Shown here piece after piece: positions 7,421-14,432 of a stretch of 64,000 bases of DNA (position 1 is its first letter; every line of letters begins with the position of its first letter). A program made the translations under genes and the position numbers. Source of the DNA: JBDXHU01 sp039989475 (lineage in GTDB: Bacteria; Pseudomonadota; Gammaproteobacteria; Pseudomonadales; Halieaceae); NCBI GenBank assembly GCA_039989475.1, contig JBDXHU010000010.1:124001-188000 (forward strand). Direction: 5' to 3'. The notes beneath the pieces were generated by a model. The model was not told where the DNA came from, made no database searches, and saw only the letters and a program-made list of their open reading frames with translations.

Positions 7421-8276
7421 AGACTACAAGGCTATCGATGCGGTCGTGAATATCTGGACCGAGGAGGCGCTGGCGGTGCGGCCCGGCTGGACCGATGAGT
7501 TTTTTGTGGGCAAGGTTAAAGGCCAGCACGGCAGCGGTGGCATAGCGCTGGAAACCATGCTCGAAGACATGGATGCGGCAGGTATCGGCCGCGCCTTTCT
7601 GGTAGCCGCCAAGAGTGGCCGTCCCGGCCTTCCAGGCTCCTACCACATGCCGCCGGAAATCGTGGCCCGTGCCTGCGAGAAATACCCGGATCGCTTCTCC
7701 GGCCTGATCGGCGTCGATCCCTACCAGGGCATGGAGGGGGTGGCGATGATGGTCGATGCAGTCGAGAACATGGGCTTTATCGGTGCCCACCTCTATCCGC
7801 ACTGGTACGAACTGCCGCCGAATGACGCCAGGTACTACCTGTACTACGCCAAGTGCGTTGAGCTGGATATTCCCATTCAGATGCAGGTCGGACAGTCACT
7901 GCTCTACTCAAAGGAGCAGCGCTGCCGCAGTGTCGGTCGGCCTATCTACCTGGACGATATCGCCTGTGATATCCCCGAACTCAAGTTGATCGGCTCCCAC
8001 GTGGGTATTCCCTGGGCCGACGAGATGATCGCCATGTCCTGGAAGCATGACAATGTGTATATCGCGACCGATGCCCACAGTCCCAAGTACTGGCCCGAGG
8101 CTCTGTGGAAGTACATTAATTCCTACGGCCAGGACAAGGTATTGTTTGGCACCGACTTCCCGGTACTGCGCTTTCAGCGCACCGTGCAGGAAATTGATGA
8201 TCACGGTCTGAAGCCCGAGGTTCGCCGCAAGTTCATGCGCGACAACGTGGCCAGACTTTACCGGCTGGAAGACTGA
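7413..8276 (+). CDS. amidohydrolase-2-family protein (TIM-barrel metal-dependent hydrolase/decarboxylase-like)
   Basis: The 287-residue protein looks like the PF04909 family (ACMSD, oxalomesaconate hydratase and relatives): GFIGAHLYPHW, IGSHVGIPW and the C-terminal GTDFPV followed by VARLYRLED fit the barrel strands carrying His and Asp ligands. The usual N-terminal HxH metal motif is absent: the strand reads AIDAVVNIW. The protein may therefore bind metal differently or have lost it. ATG 7413 was chosen because it follows a GAAGG site by eight bases; the in-frame TTG upstream lies inside the repeats. It is the first enzyme of a tight operon with the CoA-transferase one base downstream. Confidence 0.75.
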   Translation: MSEDYKAIDAVVNIWTEEALAVRPGWTDEFFVGKVKGQHGSGGIALETMLEDMDAAGIGRAFLVAAKSGRPGLPGSYHMPPEIVARACEKYPDRFSGLIGVDPYQGMEGVAMMVDAVENMGFIGAHLYPHWYELPPNDARYYLYYAKCVELDIPIQMQVGQSLLYSKEQRCRSVGRPIYLDDIACDIPELKLIGSHVGIPWADEMIAMSWKHDNVYIATDAHSPKYWPEALWKYINSYGQDKVLFGTDFPVLRFQRTVQEIDDHGLKPEVRRKFMRDNVARLYRLED

Positions 8277-8277
8277 T

Positions 8278-9489
8278 ATGGCTGCCCCGCTGGAAGGAAT
8301 CAAGGTAGTCGAGATGACCAGCGTGGTGCTGGGGCCCTACGCCTGCCAGATGCTCGGCGATCTCGGCGCCGATGTCATCAAGATCGAGCCGCCCGCTGGC
8401 GATACCAATCGCAAGCTCGGTCCGCACCGCAATCACGAGGACATGTGCTCGCTGTATCTCACCTGCAACCGCAACAAGCGCAGTATTGCCCTGGATATGA
8501 AGCAAGCACAGGGCCTTGCTGCGGCGAAGAAGTTGATTGAAGACGCTGATGTGCTGGTTCACAACTTCCGCCCCCAGGCCATTGAAAAACTGGGCCTGGG
8601 CTACACAGAGGTGCAGAAAATTAATCCGGATATCGTCTACTGCGGTGCCTATGGCTTCTCCCTGCAAGGCCCCTACGGTGAAAAGGGTGCGCTGGACGAC
8701 TCCATCCAGGCGGCCAGTGGCATCGCTGTCCTGCAAAGCCAGGTCGAGGGCGAGCCGCGCTACCTGCCGACGATTATCGGCGACAAGACCACCGCCATGA
8801 TGGTGGTGCAGTCGGTACTGGCAGCCCTGTTCCACCGCCAGCGCACCGGTGAAGGACAGCAAATTGAAGTCCCCATGTTTGAAACCATGGCGGCATTCGT
8901 CATGACCGAACACCAGTGGGGCAAGACCTTTGATCCGCCTATCGGTAGCGCAGGCTACCCGCGCCTCATGTCGGAGCACCGCCGTCCCTACAAGACCAAG
9001 GATGGCTACCTGGCGGTGCTGCCCTACTGGGACAACCACTGGCAGACTTTTGTTGAACTGGGTGGTCGGCCGGAGCTGGCCACTGATCCACGCTTTATCG
9101 ATATGAAAACCCGGCTGCAGAACATCGGCGAATCCTACCAGGTGACTGGCGAGATCATCGCCACCCGGACCACCCAGGAATGGCTGGACCTGCTGGGTGA
9201 TACCCGGGTGCCGATGATGGTGGTGAACAGCCCGGACGAGCTGATGACCGACCCGCACCTGGTTGAGAGCGGCTTCTGGCAGGAGATGGAGCACCCCACG
9301 GAAGGCACGCTGCGCATGTCCAGGCCACCGGCGACCTTCTCCCGTTCCCCGGCCAGTATTCGCAGGCTCGCACCCCGTCTGGGCGAGCAAAGCGCAGAGA
9401 TTCTGAGTGAGGCGGGTTACACCGGTGACGAAATTGACGCGCTGTTCGACAGCGGCGTCGCCCGGGACATTACCCGTGAAAATATTTAG
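8278..9489 (+). CDS. CaiB/BaiF family III CoA-transferase
   Basis: The 403-residue protein has the family III layout: GIKVVEMTSVVLGPYACQMLGDLGADVIKIE at the N-terminus, NRNKRSIALDMK, VLVHNFRP, and YGEKGALDDSIQAASG, where Asp140 sits at the position of the catalytic aspartate that forms the acyl-enzyme anhydride. Such enzymes move CoA from one acyl-CoA to a free acid. It starts one base after the amidohydrolase stop, so both are co-translated. The acid activated is unknown; the neighbouring lyase-like and hydantoinase-like genes suggest it prepares an intermediate of one catabolic route. Confidence 0.9.
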   Translation: MAAPLEGIKVVEMTSVVLGPYACQMLGDLGADVIKIEPPAGDTNRKLGPHRNHEDMCSLYLTCNRNKRSIALDMKQAQGLAAAKKLIEDADVLVHNFRPQAIEKLGLGYTEVQKINPDIVYCGAYGFSLQGPYGEKGALDDSIQAASGIAVLQSQVEGEPRYLPTIIGDKTTAMMVVQSVLAALFHRQRTGEGQQIEVPMFETMAAFVMTEHQWGKTFDPPIGSAGYPRLMSEHRRPYKTKDGYLAVLPYWDNHWQTFVELGGRPELATDPRFIDMKTRLQNIGESYQVTGEIIATRTTQEWLDLLGDTRVPMMVVNSPDELMTDPHLVESGFWQEMEHPTEGTLRMSRPPATFSRSPASIRRLAPRLGEQSAEILSEAGYTGDEIDALFDSGVARDITRENI

Positions 9490-9510
9490 TAACCAAGGAG
9501 GCAACACCGA

Positions 9511-9813
9511 ATGACCTTCAGAAACCTGAAAATTGATCACGACAGGGAGCCGGAAACGGAAGCCTGGATAGAAGAGGAAACGCGTGAGCAGGAAGAGCGT
9601 TTCGAAAAGATCGCCCAACAAATGGACGACCTTAAGCCGCAGCGGCTGAAGTGGTACCAGCAGTTCTTCGATCGTATTCGCACCATCGGCTACAACATGG
9701 ACGCGGATGACAAGGTGCAAATAGCCTCCGCAGACCTGCCGGTTCAGGGTGACCGGGAAGACCAGGTAATCTGGAAATACGGCGTAGACAGTGACCCGAG
9801 GAAAGAATCATGA
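9511..9813 (+). CDS. small acidic protein of unknown function
   Basis: A 100-residue soluble protein that I do not recognise. It is strongly charged at the N-terminus (a run of Glu/Asp/Arg from residue 8 to 40, probably a helix or short coiled coil), followed by WYQQFFDRIRTIGYNMDADDKVQIAS. A clear AAGGAGG ribosome-binding site precedes the ATG. Its last codon overlaps the cupin start (ATGA), a strong sign of coupled expression; it could be an accessory or small subunit of one of the adjacent enzymes. There is no signal peptide, membrane segment or metal motif. Confidence 0.75.
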   Translation: MTFRNLKIDHDREPETEAWIEEETREQEERFEKIAQQMDDLKPQRLKWYQQFFDRIRTIGYNMDADDKVQIASADLPVQGDREDQVIWKYGVDSDPRKES

Positions 9814-10871
9814 GACCGCATATCGAGCCATTCTGCGACCGCGACGTCGACTTCAAGAAAATGGGCCTTAAGGGCTTTGGCATGGGCATGCGTTACAAAA
9901 TGCTGTCCTTCAATCCCGAGACCGGCGGTTGCTCCATGACCGTGCAATTTGACGGTGGCTACAAGCAGCCCCCTGGTTTCTCCTGGTCTGAGCTGGAGAT
10001 GATTGTCATCGAGGGTGAGTTGCAGATCGGCGACCGCACCGTGCGCAAGGGCCACTATTTCTTTGTGCCGGCCGGTTATGCCATGCCCGCAATAAGCTCT
10101 GCGCAAGGTTGCCTGGTGCTGATGATGTATAACACCGGCGAGCCCAGCCTGATCGAATCCAGCGAGCATCATCCGCTGGCCCAGATTGCCTATTACCACG
10201 ATGTCGATGCCATGATGGATATCCCCTGGGATCCGGGCGGTGTGACCCGGCCCACGGTGGCGACTGGCTGCCTGATCAAGCTGTTGAACTTCAACCTGGA
10301 GTCCCAGGCGATCACCTTCCTGTACTGTATGACCCCGGGCTTCTACCAGGACAATATTTCCTACCACGATTGCGCCGAGGAGTCTTATCACCTCTGGGGT
10401 ACTTCCTGGATGATGCAGTTTGGGGAGATACCCACGGGCGGCTATTTCTGGCGCCCGGCCTATATCAACCACGGTGCCTTCGCCTCGGAATTCGGCTGTA
10501 TCGCACTGGGGCGTACCGACTCCAAGCTCTACAATCACTTCCATTACAATCCCTGGTCCACCCCGGTGGAAAACGCCGACCGCTCCAAGGCTCGCCTGGC
10601 CCTGCGCGACCCGCTGCTCTACAACTGGACCGTCGACTACGACCATAACCACCCGCACAGTCTCAAGGATTTTGAAAAGACCATGCCGCGCCGTGGCCCA
10701 GACTGGAAAGGGGAGGAGCCGCACAAGAGCGATGGCCATACGCATGATCACTGGCATCGCGACCACCATCACCATGTGCATGCCCACGGTGATGAGTACA
10801 ATGAGCTGCTGGACCAGGTGCATACTCACCACCACGATGATCACGGCCATGACCATGACCATGAGCATTAA
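9810..10871 (+). CDS. two-domain cupin protein with a long His/Asp-rich C-terminal tail
   Basis: The 353-residue protein has an N-terminal cupin-like barrel (GFSWSELEMIVIEGELQIGD, then GHYFFVPAGYAMPA, residues 60-95) and a second, more divergent half (near 190-235: YHLWGTSWMM, FWRPAYINHGAF). The last ~75 residues are dominated by His and Asp (HTHDHWHRDHHHHVHAHGD, THHHDDHGHDHDHEH), a metal-storage or metal-loading tail like those of nickel chaperones. The gene overlaps the small protein by four bases and is in the same run as the HX5DH membrane protein, consistent with a metal-dependent enzyme with its own metal supply. A 6-bp hairpin (10890-10904) follows but lacks a U-run. Confidence 0.75.
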   Translation: MRPHIEPFCDRDVDFKKMGLKGFGMGMRYKMLSFNPETGGCSMTVQFDGGYKQPPGFSWSELEMIVIEGELQIGDRTVRKGHYFFVPAGYAMPAISSAQGCLVLMMYNTGEPSLIESSEHHPLAQIAYYHDVDAMMDIPWDPGGVTRPTVATGCLIKLLNFNLESQAITFLYCMTPGFYQDNISYHDCAEESYHLWGTSWMMQFGEIPTGGYFWRPAYINHGAFASEFGCIALGRTDSKLYNHFHYNPWSTPVENADRSKARLALRDPLLYNWTVDYDHNHPHSLKDFEKTMPRRGPDWKGEEPHKSDGHTHDHWHRDHHHHVHAHGDEYNELLDQVHTHHHDDHGHDHDHEH

Positions 10872-10971
10872 GTGCGGGGATGAACCGGGGCCTGCAGCGC
10901 AGGCAAGCACATCTGAACGCTGATGCTGCGCGTACATTTAGATTGCTGGAGCTGATTTCACGAGGGTGGGC

Positions 10972-11880
10972 ATGACAGAGCGGGTGATTGTTAATGATGT
11001 GGGCCCGCGCGATGGTTTGCAAAACCAGGCCCGTCAGCTGGCGCCCTCCGAGCGCTTGCGCTTAATCGAATCCTTGCTGGCGGCAGGGCTGCCGGCGATC
11101 GAGGTGGGCAGCTTTGTTTCTCCCAGGGCAGTACCCGCCATGGCCGGTGCGGCCGAGGTGGTTGCCGGCCTGCCATCCGGCCAGGCCAATTATTCAGCGC
11201 TGATTCCCAACCGCAAGGGTTATGACCTGGCCACAGCCGCCGGGGTAAACACGGTCGAACTGGTGGTAGCCTCCACCGAGACCATGAACCAGAAAAACAT
11301 CAATACCGGTACCGAACAGGCCATGGCGAATGCGGCAGACATTGTCGATGCCGCCAGTTCTGACGGTGTTACAACACTGGCCTGTGTCGCCACCGCCTGG
11401 GAGTGCCCCTTTGAAGGGCGGGTGGAGCAAGATATTGTTCTCGGCATGGCGGGGCAAATGTTCAGCTATGGCGCTGACGAGGTGGTCCTGGCGGATACCA
11501 TTGGTGCCGCCGATCCCGGCGCGGTGCGCAGCCTGACCCAGGCAGCCGCGGATGAATTTGGCGCCGATCGCATCAGCTGCCATTTCCACGATACCCGCGG
11601 TATGGGGGTGGCTAATGTGGCTGCGGCGCTGGAATCGGGCATTCGCAAGTTTGATGCATCCATTGGCGGGCTGGGCGGTTGTCCCTTCGCGCCGGGCGCG
11701 ACCGGCAATGTCGCCACCGAAGACGTGGTGCTAATGCTTACGCAAATGGGTTTTGCAACGGGCATAGACCTGCGTAAGCTGGTAGATGCTGTAGATCTGG
11801 CGATTGAGCTGACCGGCAATTGTGATGGTGGTAATTCTATTAACTGGCTCAGGCGGCAGATTGAGAAAGGGGCTATCTAG
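10972..11880 (+). CDS. hydroxymethylglutaryl-CoA lyase family protein
   Basis: The 302-residue protein is an HMGL/DRE-TIM metallolyase. VGPRDGLQN (residues 10-18, with Arg13/Asp14), HFHDTRGMG (metal ligands His204 and His206) and GGCPFAPGATGNVATED with the loop Cys237 are the complete catalytic set of HMG-CoA lyase, which splits 3-hydroxy-3-methylglutaryl-CoA-like substrates into acetyl-CoA and a keto acid. I chose ATG 10972, which follows a GAGGG site; the GTG at 10966 lies inside that site. In this locus it may act on a carbon-skeleton intermediate rather than on leucine breakdown, because no other leucine-catabolic genes are present. Confidence 0.9.
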   Translation: MTERVIVNDVGPRDGLQNQARQLAPSERLRLIESLLAAGLPAIEVGSFVSPRAVPAMAGAAEVVAGLPSGQANYSALIPNRKGYDLATAAGVNTVELVVASTETMNQKNINTGTEQAMANAADIVDAASSDGVTTLACVATAWECPFEGRVEQDIVLGMAGQMFSYGADEVVLADTIGAADPGAVRSLTQAAADEFGADRISCHFHDTRGMGVANVAAALESGIRKFDASIGGLGGCPFAPGATGNVATEDVVLMLTQMGFATGIDLRKLVDAVDLAIELTGNCDGGNSINWLRRQIEKGAI

Positions 11881-11932
11881 ATATGTGCTATCTGGATATG
11901 TGTTATCTAGATACGAGCGTTAGCGTCTCGCA

Positions 11933-12028
11933 CTGTTCTGCTTTATTTTCGGACACGCTGTAAATACGTCCGTGTACGCTCGACGCGGGCGTCCATGCCC
12001 GCGACGGTCCAAAAATAAAGCAGAACAG
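11933..12028 (-). repeat. inverted-repeat element 1 with nested GGA hairpins
   Basis: Arms 11933-11953 and 12008-12028 are complementary at 20 of 21 positions. Inside lies a perfect 7-bp hairpin (CGCGGGC 11984-11990 with GCCCGCG 11997-12003). Read on the minus strand its loop is ATGGAC, and a second motif ACACGGACGT (11966-11975) sits between TAC and GTA. The core (GGACCGT...CATGGACG...CGAGCGTACACGGACGTA...CAGCGTGTCC) is shared with element 2 on the other strand, but the outer arms are different in sequence while still self-complementary. Confidence 0.8.
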
Positions 12029-12111
12029 CGCAAGCCGCTTTAACTATCTCAAGGTGACTCTGTGCTGGCGTGGTGGATTGAGAAGGGTACTTTTTAGCTG
12101 CGAGGGGGGAG

Positions 12112-12241
12112 TTGCAGTGTGTTATGGCTTTTCGGGACCGTGCGCGACATGGACGTCGCGCCCGAGCCTACAGGGACGTATGAAGGGCCTGCCCCGCTTT
12201 ATCGGGTACGGCGTGTCCCTAAAAGCCATAACACACTGCAA
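12112..12241 (+). repeat. inverted-repeat element 2 with nested GGA hairpins
   Basis: Arms 12112-12138 and 12215-12241 are complementary at 26 of 27 positions. The perfect hairpin GCGCGAC (12142-12148) / GTCGCGC (12155-12161) presents ATGGAC in its loop, giving ACATGGACGT; a second site ACAGGGACGT lies at 12170-12179. Both match the ACANGGANGT-type site recognised by CsrA/RsmA proteins. Compared with element 1, about 25 bases are inserted after the second site (12181-12208). It could be a repeat family member, a small RNA or both. Confidence 0.8.
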
Positions 12242-12341
12242 ATCCTACTGCATCGAGGGGTTCGTTTCTCTCCGAACCGAACCAAAACGCTTGGAAAAGA
12301 GCAGAACAGAATTTGAATAAGAACGATTTGAGGAACAGTGC

Positions 12342-14417
12342 ATGTCGTATCGATTAGGTGTTGATGTCGGGGGAACGTTTACAGACCTCCTGCTGATCAA
12401 CGAGGAAGACGGACAAACCTGGACGGCCAAGGTGCCATCAACGCCGGAGGATTCCTCTATTGGCGTATTGAATGGGGTTTCGCGGATTTGCGAAGAGTCT
12501 GGTGTGCCGCCGGCAGAGATAGAGCTGGTGATGCACGGGACCACCGTGGCGACGAATGCGGTACTGACCGGTCGCGGGGCCACCGTTGGCCTGGTGACAA
12601 CCGCCGGTTATGAGCACACGCTGCAGGTTGCCCGTTCATTCTGTCCAGGCGGCCTGGGTGGCTGGGTGACGTTTGTGAAGAACCCCCTGCTGGCGCCACT
12701 GGAACTGACAATCGGTGCCACCGAGCGAGTAGGGGCAGACGGTGGCGTGGTCACAGGTCTCGATGAGGAGCTGCTGCGCAACGATCTACAAACACTGTGT
12801 GCCAGGGGCGGTATTGAGGCGCTGACGATCTGCTTTGTTAATGCCTATATCAACGGCGTGCATGAAGTGCGAGCGGCGGAAATTGCCCGCGACGTGTTTG
12901 GCGATGTGCCCATTTCCATTTCCAGTGAAGTCGTGCCGGAGATGCAGGAGTATGAGCGCACCGAGACCACGGTGGTTAATTCCTACGTGCGCCCGCAGGT
13001 GGCGACCTACGTTGAGAATTTGCAAAACTCCCTGAATGAGCGTCTCGGCGCAGACACCCAATTATCGATCCTGCGTTCCGATGGCGGCCTTGCCTCGGGT
13101 CGCGCCGCGGCTGAGAGCCCGGTTAACCTGCTGATGTCGGGCCCCGCCGGTGGTGTTTCCGGTGCCATGTATTTCTGCAGCCGGGCCGGTTTCGACAATA
13201 TCCTGACCTTTGATATGGGTGGAACCTCAACCGATGTGGCGCTCATCCAGGGTGGTCGCGCCCGGGTGCGGCGGGAAACCTTTGTCGGCGATGTGAAGGT
13301 GCGGGCACCCTCGGTGGATGTGCGCACCGTCGGCGCCGGCGGTGGTTCCATCGCCTTTGTGCCGGAACTGACCAAGGCCCTGCGGGTCGGGCCGGAATCG
13401 GCCGGTGCGGTACCGGGTCCCGCCTGTTATATGAAGGGCGGCGAAGAACCTACCGTGTGCGACGCCAACGTGGTGCTGGGTTACCTGCCGGCAGATGTGC
13501 AGTTGGGTGGCGCCATGGAAATTAATCGCGAGGCGGCAGAAGCGGCGGTACAGAAATCCGCCGATGCCATGGGTATCTCCCTGCACGATGCCGCTGAGGG
13601 CATCATCAAGGTAGTGAACGAGTCCATGTTTGGTGCCCTGCGACTGGTCTCGGTGGAGCAGGGCTATGATCCCCGGGATTTCTCCCTGGTGGGCTTCGGC
13701 GGCGCCGGACCCCTGCATGCAAATGCCCTGGGTATTCTTACCGATGCCTGGCCGGTGATCGTGCCGCCCGGCCCCGGGGTGTTGTGCGCCTATGGTGATG
13801 CAACCACCCAGGTGCAGGATGAGTCCACGCGCACCTATATCACCATGGCGGAGGGAATCGCCGCCAACCAGTTGGTGAATGACCTGCTGGAACTGCGTGA
13901 GCGTGCCGGTGAGTCACTGGTGGCAGACGGTATTCCGTCCTCGGAACATGAAGTCACCTACCAGGCCGATCTGCGCTATGCCGGCCAGGCTTTCCAGATT
14001 ACGGTGGAGTTCACCGAGGCCGAGTTGCGCGATCAAGGGGTGAGCCGGCTCACCGATGAGTTCGATGCCGAGCACGAGCAGCTGTTCACCTTCAAGCTGG
14101 GCGATGGCCACGAGATTCTCATGATCCGCGCAGTGGTGAAGGCGAAAGCCAAGGCCATTGCCGAGATGAGCATGGGTCAGGCCGGTACCAAACTTGAGGA
14201 CTGCAAATTGCACGACACGAGTTTCTACTACGAGGGCCAGCACCACGATGCGGTGATCTACGATCGCAATAAGTTAAACGAGGACCTGATGGTAGAGGGG
14301 CCGGCGATTGTGTCGGAGATGGATTCCACAACGGTGGTGCTACCGGGCTATGTGGCCCGGGTGGACGCGGTGGGCAACCTGTTAATCGATCCTCAAACCG
14401 ACGCGAACTGGGCATAA
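12342..14417 (+). CDS. hydantoinase/oxoprolinase A-type subunit (HyuA family)
   Basis: The 691-residue protein is the ATP-using subunit of the hydantoinase/5-oxoprolinase/acetone-carboxylase superfamily. GVDVGGTFTDLLL (5-17) is the first phosphate-binding motif, FDMGGTSTDVAL near 290 the second, with TVGAGGGSIAF and PGPACY near 330-360 as further signatures. Members hydrolyse or carboxylate cyclic amides or ketones with ATP. It is followed 15 bases later by the B subunit, as is normal. The amidohydrolase, CoA-transferase and lyase-like genes upstream suggest one route for an unidentified carbonyl or amide compound. Confidence 0.92.
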   Translation: MSYRLGVDVGGTFTDLLLINEEDGQTWTAKVPSTPEDSSIGVLNGVSRICEESGVPPAEIELVMHGTTVATNAVLTGRGATVGLVTTAGYEHTLQVARSFCPGGLGGWVTFVKNPLLAPLELTIGATERVGADGGVVTGLDEELLRNDLQTLCARGGIEALTICFVNAYINGVHEVRAAEIARDVFGDVPISISSEVVPEMQEYERTETTVVNSYVRPQVATYVENLQNSLNERLGADTQLSILRSDGGLASGRAAAESPVNLLMSGPAGGVSGAMYFCSRAGFDNILTFDMGGTSTDVALIQGGRARVRRETFVGDVKVRAPSVDVRTVGAGGGSIAFVPELTKALRVGPESAGAVPGPACYMKGGEEPTVCDANVVLGYLPADVQLGGAMEINREAAEAAVQKSADAMGISLHDAAEGIIKVVNESMFGALRLVSVEQGYDPRDFSLVGFGGAGPLHANALGILTDAWPVIVPPGPGVLCAYGDATTQVQDESTRTYITMAEGIAANQLVNDLLELRERAGESLVADGIPSSEHEVTYQADLRYAGQAFQITVEFTEAELRDQGVSRLTDEFDAEHEQLFTFKLGDGHEILMIRAVVKAKAKAIAEMSMGQAGTKLEDCKLHDTSFYYEGQHHDAVIYDRNKLNEDLMVEGPAIVSEMDSTTVVLPGYVARVDAVGNLLIDPQTDANWA

Positions 14418-14432
14418 GGAGGGAGTAGACCA

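Larger units (their letters stand above)
11881..12341. other. gene-free region with two structured inverted-repeat elements
   Basis: This 461-base gap splits the HMG-CoA-lyase-like gene from hydantoinase A. It holds two long inverted-repeat elements (11933-12028 and 12112-12241) with a shared core in opposite orientation. The short open frames across it are by-products of the repeats. The bases just before 12342 supply the hyuA-like ribosome-binding site (GAGGAAC). Confidence 0.8.

Noticed and set aside
8233..9720. A 495-codon open frame on the minus strand over the CoA-transferase
   Set aside because: It lies fully opposite a complete CaiB-type gene, has no family motif and lacks a ribosome-binding site; it is a GC-rich shadow.
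9744..10937. A 397-codon minus-strand frame over the His-rich cupin
   Set aside because: It mirrors the CAC/CAT-rich coding strand; the plus-strand frame has cupin motifs, the minus does not.
12054..12320. Two short plus-strand frames (65-88 codons) before hydantoinase A
   Set aside because: They run through the inverted-repeat element and have no ribosome-binding site or protein-like composition.
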